Notes: generated by a model from the sequence alone, not told the origin. DNA of 64,000 nt from Streptomyces sp. Ag109_O5-10 (GCF_900105755.1 NZ_FNTQ01000001.1:7750001-7814000); one strand, 5' to 3'; positions 7,725 through 16,871 are shown, counted from the stretch's first letter. Numbers and translations are program-made.

Positions 7725-10025
7725 ATGCGCTGGCCCGGCCGACCCACCACCGTCCGCACGCGGATCGTGGCGCTCGCGCTCGCCCCGGTAGTCGCCCTGA
7801 CTGCCCTGTGGAGCTTCGCCATGGTGTCCGTCACCGGCGAGCTGCGCGCGCTGATCCGCGTCCAGGGGGTGTACGACGACTTCGGCACCCCCGTCGACAC
7901 CGCCGTCGGGCAGATCCAGATCGAACGGCGGCTGTCGGCGGCCTACCTGGGCGCCCGCACCGACCCGGCGGCCGCCGCCGGCCTGCTCGCCCAGCAGCGG
8001 CGCACCGACCGGGCGGTGGAGGCCATGCGGGACGCGATCCGGGACGGTGACCGCGGGCGCCTCAGCGACCGGCAGCGCGCGGTCCTCGACGCGATGGTCA
8101 CCGCCACCGGCAGGCTGGAGAAGCTGCGCGGGCAGGTGCTGTCCCGGAAGATCTCCTGGGACGGCGCCGTCGCCGGCTACAGCGCCCTGGTGGAGCCCGG
8201 CTTCGACGTCGAGTCCGCCCTCAGCGCGCTCCAGGCCGGACAGCTGGCCCGGGAGTCCCAGGTCGTCGTCGAACTGGTGCGGGTGCGGGAGTTCGTCTCC
8301 CGCGAGGACGCGCTGGTCGCGGGAGCACGGGCCGCCGGACGGCTCACCGGCGGGCAGTACGACGCCCTCACCGCGACCGTCGAGGACCGGCGGGTCTTCC
8401 AGCGGACCTACGTCCCCGACCTGCCGGCGGACTCGCGGACCCTGTTCGAGACGTTCCAGCGCGGCGCGCTGTACCGCTCGCTGGTGCGCGGCGAGGACGC
8501 GCTGCGGCGGGCCGGCGCGGACCGGGCCGGTGCGGCCGTCGCCGCGGACACCTGGCGGTCGACCACCGACCGGGCCGTCAAACAGTACATGCTGCTGTGC
8601 ACCCACGCCGCCCAGAACTCCGCCGCCCGCGGCCGGGCCTTCGCCTACCGGGAGCTGGCCAAGGCGGCCGTCGTGGGCGCGGCCGGGCTCGCGGCGGTGG
8701 GCCTGTCCCTGTGGTTCGCGGTCCGCGGGGCGCGCCGCGTCTCGCGCCGCCTGGAGCTCCTGCGGGACGCGGCCGACCTGCTCACCGCACGTCAACTGCC
8801 CGCCCTCATGGAGCGGCTGAGCGCGGGCGAGGACGTGGACGCGGTCACCGAGGCGCCGCCGCTGGCCGCGGGGGAGGCGGGGGAGGACGAGATCGGGGAC
8901 GTCGCCCGGTCGTTCAACCGGGCGCGGCTGGCCGCGGTCGAGGCCGCGATCAGGCAGGCCACGCTGCGGCGGGGCCTGTTCGCGGTCCTCCTCAACATCG
9001 CCCGACGCAACCAGGCGCTCGTCCACCGCCAGCTGAAACTCGTCGACACGCTGGAACGGCGCACCGACGACCCGGCCGTCCTGGGCGAGCTGTTCCGCAT
9101 CGACCACCTCACCACCCGGATGCGCCGGCACGCGGAGAGCCTGATCATCCTCTCCGGCGCGACCCCCGGGCGGCGCTGGCGGCGGCCCGTGCCGATCGCC
9201 GACGTGGTGTCCTCCGCGGTCGGCGAGATCGAGGACTACCCGCGGGTCATGGTGCCGCCGATGCCCGAGGTGGGCGTGGCCGCGGACGCCGTCGCCGACG
9301 TCGTGCACCTGCTCGCCGAGCTGCTGGAGAACGCGACGGTGTTCTCGCCGCCGCACACCCAGGTGACCCTGCGCACCGGCCGGGCCGGCCGCGGATTCAC
9401 CCTGGAGATCGACGACCGGGGACTCGGCCTCGACGCGGACCAGCTCGCCGAGGCCGGCCGCACCCTGACCGACCCCGACGCCTTCGACCCGACCCGCCAC
9501 GAGCGCCTCGGCCTCTACGTCGTGGGCCGCCTGGCCGCCCGGCACGGCATCGGGGTGTCCCTGCGCGAGTCGCCGTACGGCGGGACGACGGCGGTGGTGC
9601 TGCTGCCGGGGACGGTGCTGGCCGAAGTGGAGCCGGAGGGCGGCCGAGGGGACGGGGAGCGGGGCGGACGGCGGCCGTCCGCAGAGGAACGAGGACGAAC
9701 GGCGTCCGTGGAGCGACACGGGCGCCGGCCCGCGTCGGCGGTCGGTGTGCTGGCGCAGTCCGGGACGGGGCGGTCCGAGACCTCCGCTCCCGGTACCGAA
9801 CCGCCGCCCCCGGCCCTGCCCACCCGCACCCGCCAGGGCTCCCTCGCCCCCGAGCTGCGCACGGAGCAGGCTCCCGGCGTGGCGCGCGACCTGGACGCCG
9901 ACGAGATGCGGGCGGTCTTCGGAGCCTTCCAGCGCGGCCTGGACCGGGGACGCAGAGGACTGCCGACCGGCCCCGAGGAGCCGGACCACACCGAGGAAGG
10001 GACGCGTGCCGACGATGACCAGTGA
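7725..10025 (+). CDS. cvnA: CvnA-like sensor histidine kinase of a conservon
   Basis: 766 residues. Transmembrane helices at about 15-36 and 310-332 bracket an extracytoplasmic nitrate-sensor-like (NIT) domain. A HAMP-like linker follows, then an H-box-like segment with NQALVHRQLKLVDTLERR, and a HATPase domain with the N-box ELLENATVFSPP and G-box DDRGLGLDADQ. A long, disordered Pro/Arg/Gly-rich tail of about 150 residues ends the protein. This is the architecture of CvnA proteins, the histidine kinase-like membrane component of Streptomyces conservons. It overlaps the next gene (CvnB). Orthodox phosphorelay activity is not assured, since there is no adjacent response regulator. Confidence 0.85.
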   Translation: MRWPGRPTTVRTRIVALALAPVVALTALWSFAMVSVTGELRALIRVQGVYDDFGTPVDTAVGQIQIERRLSAAYLGARTDPAAAAGLLAQQRRTDRAVEAMRDAIRDGDRGRLSDRQRAVLDAMVTATGRLEKLRGQVLSRKISWDGAVAGYSALVEPGFDVESALSALQAGQLARESQVVVELVRVREFVSREDALVAGARAAGRLTGGQYDALTATVEDRRVFQRTYVPDLPADSRTLFETFQRGALYRSLVRGEDALRRAGADRAGAAVAADTWRSTTDRAVKQYMLLCTHAAQNSAARGRAFAYRELAKAAVVGAAGLAAVGLSLWFAVRGARRVSRRLELLRDAADLLTARQLPALMERLSAGEDVDAVTEAPPLAAGEAGEDEIGDVARSFNRARLAAVEAAIRQATLRRGLFAVLLNIARRNQALVHRQLKLVDTLERRTDDPAVLGELFRIDHLTTRMRRHAESLIILSGATPGRRWRRPVPIADVVSSAVGEIEDYPRVMVPPMPEVGVAADAVADVVHLLAELLENATVFSPPHTQVTLRTGRAGRGFTLEIDDRGLGLDADQLAEAGRTLTDPDAFDPTRHERLGLYVVGRLAARHGIGVSLRESPYGGTTAVVLLPGTVLAEVEPEGGRGDGERGGRRPSAEERGRTASVERHGRRPASAVGVLAQSGTGRSETSAPGTEPPPPALPTRTRQGSLAPELRTEQAPGVARDLDADEMRAVFGAFQRGLDRGRRGLPTGPEEPDHTEEGTRADDDQ

Positions 10026-10470
10026 CGACCGGCCCCAGCCGCCGGGCACCACGGCAGCCCCCGGCTCCGGGCCCGCGGCCCGGCCCGGCAGCGACCTCGG
10101 CTGGCTGCTCGACGACCTCGTCGCCCGGACCGAGCACGTCCGGCAGGCCGTGCTGCTCACCGCCGACGGACTGCCGCTCAGCCACTCCGAGGGGATGCGG
10201 CGGCGGGACATCGAGCACCTCGCGGCCGTCTGCTCCGGCTTCCACAGCCTGGCCCGCTCCGCGGGGGACCGGTTCGACGCCGGGGAGGTGCGGCAGACCA
10301 TGGTGATGCTCGACGACGCCTACCTCTTCGTCACCCCGGCCGGGCACGGCAGCCGGCTCGCCGTGCTCAGCGACGTCCGCACCGACGTCGGCCAGCTGGC
10401 CCACGAGATGGCCCTGCTGGTCCGCCGCCTCGGCCGGCACCTCGACGCGGCCGCACGCTCGGCCCCCTGA
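10006..10470 (+). CDS. cvnB: CvnB-like roadblock/LC7 domain protein
   Basis: About 154 residues from GTG 10006, or 151 from ATG 10015. I favour GTG because the GAGGAAGG at 9993-10000 is correctly spaced for it. After a Pro-rich N-terminal tail there is a single roadblock/LC7 fold (LGWLLDDLVARTEHVRQAVLL through ALLVRRLGRHLDAAA). In conservons CvnB is thought to act with the small GTPase CvnD as a regulator or scaffold, like eukaryotic roadblock proteins. It overlaps cvnA by 20 bases and is followed after 7 bases by cvnC. Confidence 0.87.
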   Translation: MPTMTSDDRPQPPGTTAAPGSGPAARPGSDLGWLLDDLVARTEHVRQAVLLTADGLPLSHSEGMRRRDIEHLAAVCSGFHSLARSAGDRFDAGEVRQTMVMLDDAYLFVTPAGHGSRLAVLSDVRTDVGQLAHEMALLVRRLGRHLDAAARSAP

Positions 10471-10477
10471 TCCTCCG

Positions 10478-10858
10478 GTGAGCGACGAGCACTGGTACGA
10501 GGACGAGACCGGGTCCCTGGTCCGCCCCTACACCGTGACCCGGGGCCGTACCGAGCCCTCCGGCAAGCACTCCATCGATCTGCTGTCCCAGGTCACGGCC
10601 CTCGAAGCGGACGCGTCCCAGGCGGCGGTCGACCATGCCCGCGCCGCGCTGCTCGCCCTGGTGCGCCGCGGGGCGCGGCCCGTCGTCGAGCTCGCCGCGG
10701 ACGCCGACCTGCCGCTCACCGTCGTACGCGTGCTGCTCGCCGATCTCGCCGAGGCCGGACTGGTCCGCATCGGGGAGCCGCGCCGGGTGGCGGCGGCCGG
10801 GGCCGCCGCCGACCCCGAACTGCTGAAAGTGATCGTGGAGCGGCTGCGGGAGCTGTGA
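10478..10858 (+). CDS. cvnC: CvnC-like DUF742 protein
   Basis: 126 residues, DUF742. The N-terminus has the typical WYEDETGSLVRPYTVTRGRT, followed by a winged-helix-like C-terminal half (VVELAADADLPLTVVRVLLADLAEAGLV). GTG start at 10478, 7 bases after cvnB. In complete conservons the next gene is cvnD, a small Ras-like GTPase. Here the next gene is an aminopentanamidase-like hydrolase, so the set is CvnABC only. Confidence 0.87.
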   Translation: MSDEHWYEDETGSLVRPYTVTRGRTEPSGKHSIDLLSQVTALEADASQAAVDHARAALLALVRRGARPVVELAADADLPLTVVRVLLADLAEAGLVRIGEPRRVAAAGAAADPELLKVIVERLREL

Positions 10859-10863
10859 CCCCG

Positions 10864-10923
10864 CGCAACGAATCGCCACCGGACCCCCGTCCCACGCAAC
10901 GAACCGCTCGGCCACGCGCAACG
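10864..10923 (+). repeat. Three CGCAACG repeats upstream of davA
   Basis: CGCAACG occurs at 10864-10870, 10895-10901 and 10917-10923, the first two followed by AATCGC or AACCGC. They lie between cvnC and davA, 84-143 bases before the davA start, and could be regulator half-sites or decay of a small repeat. No function is established. Confidence 0.35.
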
Positions 10924-11006
10924 GCTCAGCCTTGTCCGGTCCGGCCCGCCGACCGTACGGTCTAACTGACCCCCCAGACCTCCTTCCGTACCCGGTGAGG
11001 ATCCGC

Positions 11007-11795
11007 ATGCGCACCGCCCTGCTCCAGAGCTCCGGCCGCCCCGGCTCGACCTTCGAGAACCTCAAGGTGCTCGACGAGGCCGCCGGCCGGGCCGCCGCCG
11101 CGGGCGCCGCGCTGCTCGTCGCCCCGGAGATGTTCCTCACCGGCTACGCGATCGGCGACGACATCGCCCGCCTCGCCGAGCCGGCCGACGGCGACAGCGC
11201 GGACGCGGTCGCCGAGCTGGCCCACCGGCACGGCCTCGCGATCACCTACGGCTACCCGGAGCGCGACGGCGACCAGGTCCACAACTCCGCGCAGCTGATC
11301 TCCGCCGACGGCACCCGGCTCGCGAACTACCGCAAGTCCCACCTCTTCGGCGGCTTCGAGCGGGACCACTTCACCCCGGGCGACCAGCCGGTCGTCCAGG
11401 CGCGGCTGAACGGCCTCACCGTCGGGATCATGATCTGCTACGACGTGGAGTTCCCGGAGCTGGTCCGCGCCCACGCCCTGGCCGGCACCGACCTGCTGCT
11501 GGTCCCGACGGCGAACATGCACCCGTTCGAGATCGTCGCCGAGTCCCTGGTCCCGGTGCGGGCCTGGGAGAACCAGATGTACGTCGCCTACGCCAACCGC
11601 GTCGGCCAGGAAGGCGAGTTCGAGTTCTTCGGGCTCTCCGCGCTGGCCGGACCCGACGGGGTCGCCCGCGCCCGGGCCGGCCGCACCGAGGAACTCGTCC
11701 TCGCCGACCTCGACCCCGCCCTCCTCGCCGCCTCCCGCGAGGCGAACCCGTACCTGAAGGACCGCCGCCCCGGTCTCTACGGCTCCCTGGCCTGA
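11007..11795 (+). CDS. davA: 5-aminopentanamidase (DavA-like nitrilase superfamily)
   Basis: 262 residues, a carbon-nitrogen hydrolase. The Glu-Lys-Cys triad is visible: Glu in APEMFLTGY, Lys in YRKSHLFG and Cys in MICYDVEFPE. Several blocks match my memory of Pseudomonas putida DavA: CPEMFLTGYNIG-like, VYGYPER-like, YRKTHLFG-like and LVPTANM. The start at 11007 has GAGG seven bases upstream. DavA hydrolyses 5-aminovaleramide to 5-aminovalerate. The next gene is the matching lysine monooxygenase, 54 bases downstream in the same direction, which supports the assignment strongly. Together they would form the aminovalerate route of lysine catabolism. Expected location is cytosolic. Confidence 0.85.
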   Translation: MRTALLQSSGRPGSTFENLKVLDEAAGRAAAAGAALLVAPEMFLTGYAIGDDIARLAEPADGDSADAVAELAHRHGLAITYGYPERDGDQVHNSAQLISADGTRLANYRKSHLFGGFERDHFTPGDQPVVQARLNGLTVGIMICYDVEFPELVRAHALAGTDLLLVPTANMHPFEIVAESLVPVRAWENQMYVAYANRVGQEGEFEFFGLSALAGPDGVARARAGRTEELVLADLDPALLAASREANPYLKDRRPGLYGSLA

Positions 11796-11849
11796 CCTCC
11801 CCCCGCCCTTCTTCACCCCTTTCGCTTTTTCGCAAGGAGTCCGTACCCC

Positions 11850-13547
11850 ATGACGTCCACGGTGCCCAACGCCGTCGAGCACGCCGACGAGCAGCAGCCG
11901 CCGATCACCATGTTCGGCCCGGACTTCCCCTACGCCTACGACGACTTCCTCGCCCACCCGGCGGGCCTCGGCCAGATCCCGGCGACCGAGCACGGCACCG
12001 AGGTCGCCGTCATCGGCGGCGGCCTGTCCGGCATCGTGGCGGCCTACGAGCTGATGAAGATGGGCCTGAAGCCGGTCGTCTACGAGGCAGACAAGATCGG
12101 CGGCCGGCTGCGGACCGTCGGCTTCGAGGGCTGCGACCCCGCACTGACCGCCGAGATGGGCGCGATGCGCTTCCCGCCCTCCTCCACCGCCCTCCAGCAC
12201 TACATCGACCTGGTGGGCCTCGAGACCCGGCCCTTCCCCAACCCCCTCGCGGAGGCGACCCCCTCGACCGTCGTCGACCTCAAGGGCGAGTCGCACTACG
12301 CCGAGACGGCCGAGGACCTCCCGCAGGTCTACCGGGACGTCGCCGACGCCTGGAACAGGTGCCTGGACGAGGGGGCCGACTTCTCCGACATGAACCGCGC
12401 GATGCGCGAGCGCGACGTGCCGCGCATCCGCGAGATCTGGGCGAAGCTCGTCGAGAAGCTCGACAACCAGACCTTCTACGGCTTCCTCTGCGACTCCGAG
12501 GCCTTCAGGTCCTTCCGGCACCGCGAGATCTTCGGCCAGGTCGGCTTCGGCACCGGCGGCTGGGACACCGACTTCCCCAACTCCATCCTGGAGATCCTGC
12601 GGGTCGTCTACACCGAGGCCGACGACCACCACCGCGGCATCGTCGGCGGCTCCCAGCAGCTGCCGCTCAGGCTCTGGGAGCGCGAGCCGGAGAAGATCGT
12701 GCACTGGCCGTACGGGACGTCGCTCGCGAAGCTGCACGAGAACGGCGAGCCCCGGCCCGCCGTGACCCGGCTGCACCGCACCACCGGCAACCGGATCACG
12801 GTCACGGACGCCAACGGCGACATCCGCACCTACCAGGCGGCGGTCTTCACCGCCCAGTCCTGGATGCTGCTCGCCAAGATCGCCTGCGACGACTCGCTCT
12901 TCCCGATCGACCACTGGACCGCGATCGAGCGCACCCACTACATGGAGTCCTCGAAGCTGTTCGTGCCCGTCGACAGGCCGTTCTGGCTGGACAAGGACGA
13001 GGAGACCGGCCGGGACGTCATGTCGATGACGCTCACCGACCGCATGACGCGTGGGACCTACCTCCTGGACGACGGGCCGGACAAGCCCGCCGTGATCTGC
13101 CTCTCCTACACCTGGTGCGACGACAGCCTGAAGTGGCTGCCGCTGTCCGCGCACGAGCGGATGGAGGTCATGCTGAAGTCACTCGGCGAGATCTACCCGA
13201 GGGTCGACATCAGGAAGCACATCATCGGCAACCCCGTGACCGTGTCCTGGGAGAACGAGCCCTACTTCATGGGCGCGTTCAAGGCCAACCTGCCCGGTCA
13301 CTACCGCTACCAGCGGCGCCTGTTCACGCACTTCATGCAGGACTCGCTGCCCGACGACAAGCGGGGCATCTTCCTCGCGGGCGACGACATCTCCTGGACG
13401 GCGGGCTGGGCCGAGGGCGCCGTCCAGACCGCGCTGAACGCGGTCTGGGGCGTCATGCACCACTTCGGCGGCACCACCGACGCGGCCAACCCCGGCCCCG
13501 GTGACGTCTACGACGAGATCGCGCCGGTCGAGCTTCCCGAGGACTGA
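11850..13547 (+). CDS. davB: L-lysine 2-monooxygenase (DavB-like flavin amine oxidase)
   Basis: A 565-residue FAD-dependent amine oxidase. The N-terminal MFGPDFPYAYDDFLAHPAGLG and the dinucleotide-binding VIGGGLSGIVAAYELM (about 53-68) match the L-lysine 2-monooxygenase/tryptophan 2-monooxygenase branch. So do FGQVGFGTGGWDTDFPNS and the C-terminal GDDISWTAGWAEGAVQTALN. The Pseudomonas DavB I recall shares these blocks almost word for word. It converts lysine oxidatively to 5-aminovaleramide, the substrate of the upstream davA product. ATG at 11850 has GCAAGGAG upstream. Tryptophan or arginine monooxygenase activity is the main alternative, but the DavA neighbour favours lysine. I see no davT/davD genes nearby, so later steps must lie elsewhere. 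Confidence 0.85.
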   Translation: MTSTVPNAVEHADEQQPPITMFGPDFPYAYDDFLAHPAGLGQIPATEHGTEVAVIGGGLSGIVAAYELMKMGLKPVVYEADKIGGRLRTVGFEGCDPALTAEMGAMRFPPSSTALQHYIDLVGLETRPFPNPLAEATPSTVVDLKGESHYAETAEDLPQVYRDVADAWNRCLDEGADFSDMNRAMRERDVPRIREIWAKLVEKLDNQTFYGFLCDSEAFRSFRHREIFGQVGFGTGGWDTDFPNSILEILRVVYTEADDHHRGIVGGSQQLPLRLWEREPEKIVHWPYGTSLAKLHENGEPRPAVTRLHRTTGNRITVTDANGDIRTYQAAVFTAQSWMLLAKIACDDSLFPIDHWTAIERTHYMESSKLFVPVDRPFWLDKDEETGRDVMSMTLTDRMTRGTYLLDDGPDKPAVICLSYTWCDDSLKWLPLSAHERMEVMLKSLGEIYPRVDIRKHIIGNPVTVSWENEPYFMGAFKANLPGHYRYQRRLFTHFMQDSLPDDKRGIFLAGDDISWTAGWAEGAVQTALNAVWGVMHHFGGTTDAANPGPGDVYDEIAPVELPED

Positions 13548-13613
13548 GCGCCCCGAAGGGGCGCTGGGGGTGCCCCCGGCCGAAGACCGGGGGAGGAACT
13601 GCCCGACCAGCCA
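13548..13613. terminator. Terminator hairpins with palindromic-repeat remnant after davB
   Basis: Immediately after the davB stop, GCGCCCC-gaa-GGGGCGC forms a tight hairpin (13548-13564). A second one, CCCCCGG...CCGGGGG, lies at 13573-13593. The segment ends in GGAACTGCCCGACCAGCC, a variant of the palindromic repeat seen at 1145-1172. It lies between convergent genes. Confidence 0.65.
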
Positions 13614-13651
13614 CGACGGTGCCGCAGACGACCGGCGACAGGGCGGGCCGC

Positions 13652-14581
13652 TCAGACCCCGGCGGCCCGCGCCTTCTCGTAGACCTCGGCGCCGACGTCC
13701 TTGAGCTCCTGGGCGTCGCGCGGGGTGGCCTCCAGGTCGATCAGGATCTCCTCCAGACCGACCGCCGCGTGCGCCACCAGGTCCTCGACGATCTGGTCGA
13801 CGCTGCCCTGGAAGGGGCTGCGGTCGGAGCCGTCGTACGCCTTCGGCGTGTACGTGGCGTTGACCCGCAGGACCGTCTGCAGCGGTTCCGTCCGGCCGCG
13901 TTCGGCGGCCAGGTCCTGCACGCCCTGCCACTGCGCCGCGAGCTGCTCGGCGCCCAGGCCCACCGGCAGCCAGCCGTCGGCGCGGTCGACCAGCCGGGTC
14001 AGGGCCTTCCGGTTGCTCGCCGCGAGCAGGATCGGGATCGGCCGGGCGGGCTTGGGGCCGACCACGGCGGAGGCGATCTTCGTGAGCTGCCCGTCGTAAC
14101 GCACCGGGTCGGGTCCCCACACCGCCCGGCAGACGTCGATGAGCTCGTCGAGCACCTTGCCGCGCTCCTCGAACGGCCGGATTCCGGCGGCCGCGTACTC
14201 GTCGAGCGACCAGCCCGTGCCGAAGCCCGCCAGCACCCGGCCGCCGCTCGCCGCGTCCAGCGTCGCCAGGGACCGGGCCAGCTGGAAGGGGTTGTGCAGC
14301 GGCGCCACGAGGACACTGCTGCCCAGCCGCACCCGCTCGGTGACCGCGGCGGCCAGGCTCAGCGTGACCAGGGGCTCGGCCACGCTCCGGTACTCGTCGG
14401 GCCAGGGGAGGCCCGGGACGTTGTAGAGGCCCTGGGTGGCGGGCTCCGGGAACAGGGCCCGCTCGAAGACCCACAGGCTGTCGTAGCCGATCTGTTCGGC
14501 GGCGCGGGCCACGTCGGGAACGTCGGTGCCGAGGGAGTACTGCCGCATCTGGGGAAGGCCGAAACCGAGCCGGGTGGTCAT
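13652..14581 (-). CDS. LLM-class F420-dependent oxidoreductase
   Basis: 309 residues, a luciferase-like TIM barrel. It has the N-terminal LGFGLPQMRQY, a central ERVRLGSSVLVAPLHNPFQLARSLATLDAASGGR block and GFGTGWS. These are hallmarks of the F420-dependent subgroup common in actinomycetes. ATG at 14581 follows AAGGAG at ideal spacing. An upstream start would add an Arg/Thr-rich stretch without a site. The substrate is unknown. It is the downstream gene of no obvious operon: the DUF5995 gene upstream is separated by about 85 bases in the same direction and may be co-transcribed. Confidence 0.85.
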   Translation of the reverse strand: MTTRLGFGLPQMRQYSLGTDVPDVARAAEQIGYDSLWVFERALFPEPATQGLYNVPGLPWPDEYRSVAEPLVTLSLAAAVTERVRLGSSVLVAPLHNPFQLARSLATLDAASGGRVLAGFGTGWSLDEYAAAGIRPFEERGKVLDELIDVCRAVWGPDPVRYDGQLTKIASAVVGPKPARPIPILLAASNRKALTRLVDRADGWLPVGLGAEQLAAQWQGVQDLAAERGRTEPLQTVLRVNATYTPKAYDGSDRSPFQGSVDQIVEDLVAHAAVGLEEILIDLEATPRDAQELKDVGAEVYEKARAAGV

Positions 14582-14666
14582 GCCGGTGCTCCTTTGCAGT
14601 CGGGTGCCTGCTGTCAACGCAGGGCGGCCGTCCGGGGATTCCGGTGCGGGGGTGGGGGAGGTCGGA

Positions 14667-15362
14667 TCAGGCCACCCAGCCGCGCATCGGGGTGAGCAGC
14701 ATCCGGCCCGTCAGGCCCACCGCCGCGTCCAGCCGCTCGGTGAACTCCTCGGCCAGGTCCCCGAACCCGCGCAGCGCCCACAGCGCCCGGGCCGCCGCCC
14801 AGGTCGCGTCCCGGGCCCGCTCCAGGCTCCAGGAGCCGAGCAGATGCGTCAGCGGGTCGGCGATCTGGAGCAGGTCGGGACCCGGCATCAGGTCCTCGCG
14901 GACGCGCTCCTCCAGCGAGACGAGCAGGTCGCCCACGCGGTCGAACTCGTCCTCCAGGTCGGCCGGTTCGCGGCCGAGCGTGTGGCAGGCGTCCACGACG
15001 GCCAGCGCCAGGTCGTGCCCGATGTGCGCGTTGATGCCGGCCAGCGCGAACTGCAGCGGGCGGACTCCGGGATGGCGGCGGAACTGGAACAACGGCCGCC
15101 AGCAGGCCGGGGGCCGGCGGCCCGCCGCCTCCGCGTCCACGGCGGCCAGGTAGCGCTCGGCGAACCGCACGTCCAGGGTCGCCGCGGCTCGGGGGTCCGC
15201 GAACCGGCCCGCGTCCAGGCGCCGTTCGACCTCCTCCGTGACGGCGAGGTAGACACGGTTGAAGACCGCGATCCCGTCCCGCCCGGGCAGGGCCGTGTCC
15301 AGGGCGCGCATCCGGGCGACGACGGTGCCGACCGGAGCGGTGAGGTGGTGCAACTGCGCCAT
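14667..15362 (-). CDS. DUF5995 family protein
   Basis: 231 residues, all-alpha, matching the DUF5995 family of actinobacteria and some bacteroidetes. Recognisable blocks are GIAVFNRVYLAVTEEV, FAERYLAAVDAE, a conserved WRPLF and INAHIGHDLALAVV, with a His/Asp pair that could bind metal. There is no signal peptide or membrane segment. Biochemical function is unknown. ATG at 15362 has only a weak purine tract upstream. It lies between a permease and an LLM oxidoreductase, all on the minus strand. Confidence 0.75.
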   Translation of the reverse strand: MAQLHHLTAPVGTVVARMRALDTALPGRDGIAVFNRVYLAVTEEVERRLDAGRFADPRAAATLDVRFAERYLAAVDAEAAGRRPPACWRPLFQFRRHPGVRPLQFALAGINAHIGHDLALAVVDACHTLGREPADLEDEFDRVGDLLVSLEERVREDLMPGPDLLQIADPLTHLLGSWSLERARDATWAAARALWALRGFGDLAEEFTERLDAAVGLTGRMLLTPMRGWVA

Positions 15363-15449
15363 GGGAGAAGGGTCCCAGCTCCGCCCCGGCGCGCGTGCCG
15401 ACGGGCCCGGCGCTTCCCCGGAACGGGGGAACGGGCCCGTCGGGCGGTG

Positions 15450-16829
15450 CTACGGCCGGTCGTCGTCGTAGGAACTGGTGCCCTCGTCGAGGAGCGGTTC
15501 GGCTCCCTTGAGGTGGGCCGGGGCCAGGGCGCGCAGGACGTGGTAGCCGACGATGACCACCAGGGTGCCGAGGGCGATGCCGCTGAGGGAGAAGGTGTCG
15601 GTGAACTTCATGCTGACGTTGCCGACGCCGATGATGATGCCGGCCGCCGCCGGGACCAGGTTCAGCGGATTGCGCAGATCGACCTTCGCGTGCAGCCAGA
15701 TCTGGGCGCCGAGCAGGCCGATCATGCCGTAGAGGATGACCGTGATGCCGCCGAGGACCCCGCCCGGGATCGCGGCCACGATCGCGCCGAACTTGGGGCA
15801 GACGCCGAAGAGCAGCGCGAAGCCGGCGGCGGCCCAGTAAGCGGCGGTGGAGTACACGCGGGTCGCGGCCATCACGCCGATGTTCTCGGAGTAGGTGGTG
15901 TTGGGCGGGCCGCCCACGGCGGTGGAGAGCATCGAGGCGACGCCGTCGGCCGAGATCGCCGTGCCCAGCTTGTCGTCGAGCGGGTCGCCGGTCATCTCGC
16001 CGACCGCCTTGACGTGCCCGGTGTTCTCGGCGACCAGGGCGATGACCACGGGCAGGGCGACGAGGATCGCCGACCACTGGAAGGTGGGGCCGTGGAATGA
16101 CGGCAGCCCGATCCAGTCGGCCTTGCCCACCCCGGAGAGGTCCAGGCGCCAGTGGTCGGTGACCTGGCCGCTCGGGCCCACGGAGTGGATCCGGCCGAAG
16201 ACGCGGTCGAGGGCCCAGGACAGGGCGTACCCGAAGACCAGGCCCAGGAAGATCGCGATGCGGGACCAGAAACCACGCAGACAGACGACGGCCAGACCGG
16301 TGAACGCCATCACCAGCAGGGCCGTCCACTGGTCCTGCGGCCAGTAGGTGGAGGCGGTGACCGGCGCGAGGTTGAAGCCGATCAGCATCACCACCGCGCC
16401 GGTGACGATCGGCGGCATCGCGGCGTGGATGATCCGGGCACCGAAGCGCTGGACGGCCAGTCCGACCAGGAACAGCACGGCCCCGACCACGAAGACCGCG
16501 CCGGTCACGGTGGCGCTGGTGCCGCCCTGCGCGCGGATGACGGCGGACACCCCGACGAAGGACAGCGAACAGCCCAGATAGCTGGGCACCCGGCCGCGCG
16601 TCGCCAGCAGGAAGAGCACGGTCGCGACGCCGGACATCATGATCGCGAGATTGGGGTTCAGGCCCATCAGGACCGGAGCGACGAAGGACGCGCCGAACAT
16701 GGCGACCACATGCTGGGCGCCGAGCCCGACCGTCCGCGGCCAGGAGAGCCGTTCGTCGGGGCGTACCACCGCTCCGGGCGCGGGCGTGCGCCCGTCGCCG
16801 TGCAGTTTCCAGCGGACGCCGAGATCCAT
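15450..16829 (-). CDS. Uracil/xanthine-type nucleobase permease (NCS2 family)
   Basis: 459 residues with about 12-14 hydrophobic segments. NCS2 signatures include GAQHVVAMFGASFVAPVLMG near the N-terminus, the helix-8 glutamate region VALVAENTGHVKAVGEMTG and GGPPNTTYSENIGVMAATRV. The TYSENIG motif points to the uracil permease-like branch (UraA/RutG) rather than the xanthine branch. It should import a nucleobase with protons. ATG at 16829. It is divergent from the secreted alginate-lyase-like gene across a 132-base gap with palindromes. No pyrimidine catabolic genes are nearby. Confidence 0.85.
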   Translation of the reverse strand: MDLGVRWKLHGDGRTPAPGAVVRPDERLSWPRTVGLGAQHVVAMFGASFVAPVLMGLNPNLAIMMSGVATVLFLLATRGRVPSYLGCSLSFVGVSAVIRAQGGTSATVTGAVFVVGAVLFLVGLAVQRFGARIIHAAMPPIVTGAVVMLIGFNLAPVTASTYWPQDQWTALLVMAFTGLAVVCLRGFWSRIAIFLGLVFGYALSWALDRVFGRIHSVGPSGQVTDHWRLDLSGVGKADWIGLPSFHGPTFQWSAILVALPVVIALVAENTGHVKAVGEMTGDPLDDKLGTAISADGVASMLSTAVGGPPNTTYSENIGVMAATRVYSTAAYWAAAGFALLFGVCPKFGAIVAAIPGGVLGGITVILYGMIGLLGAQIWLHAKVDLRNPLNLVPAAAGIIIGVGNVSMKFTDTFSLSGIALGTLVVIVGYHVLRALAPAHLKGAEPLLDEGTSSYDDDRP

Positions 16830-16871
16830 GGTGGGCTTCGCTTTCCTTGTACGTGAATACGGTCCGAACCA

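Noticed and set aside
7629..10301. 890-codon minus-strand frame opposite cvnA
   Set aside because: No motifs. The plus-strand CvnA frame has complete domain structure.
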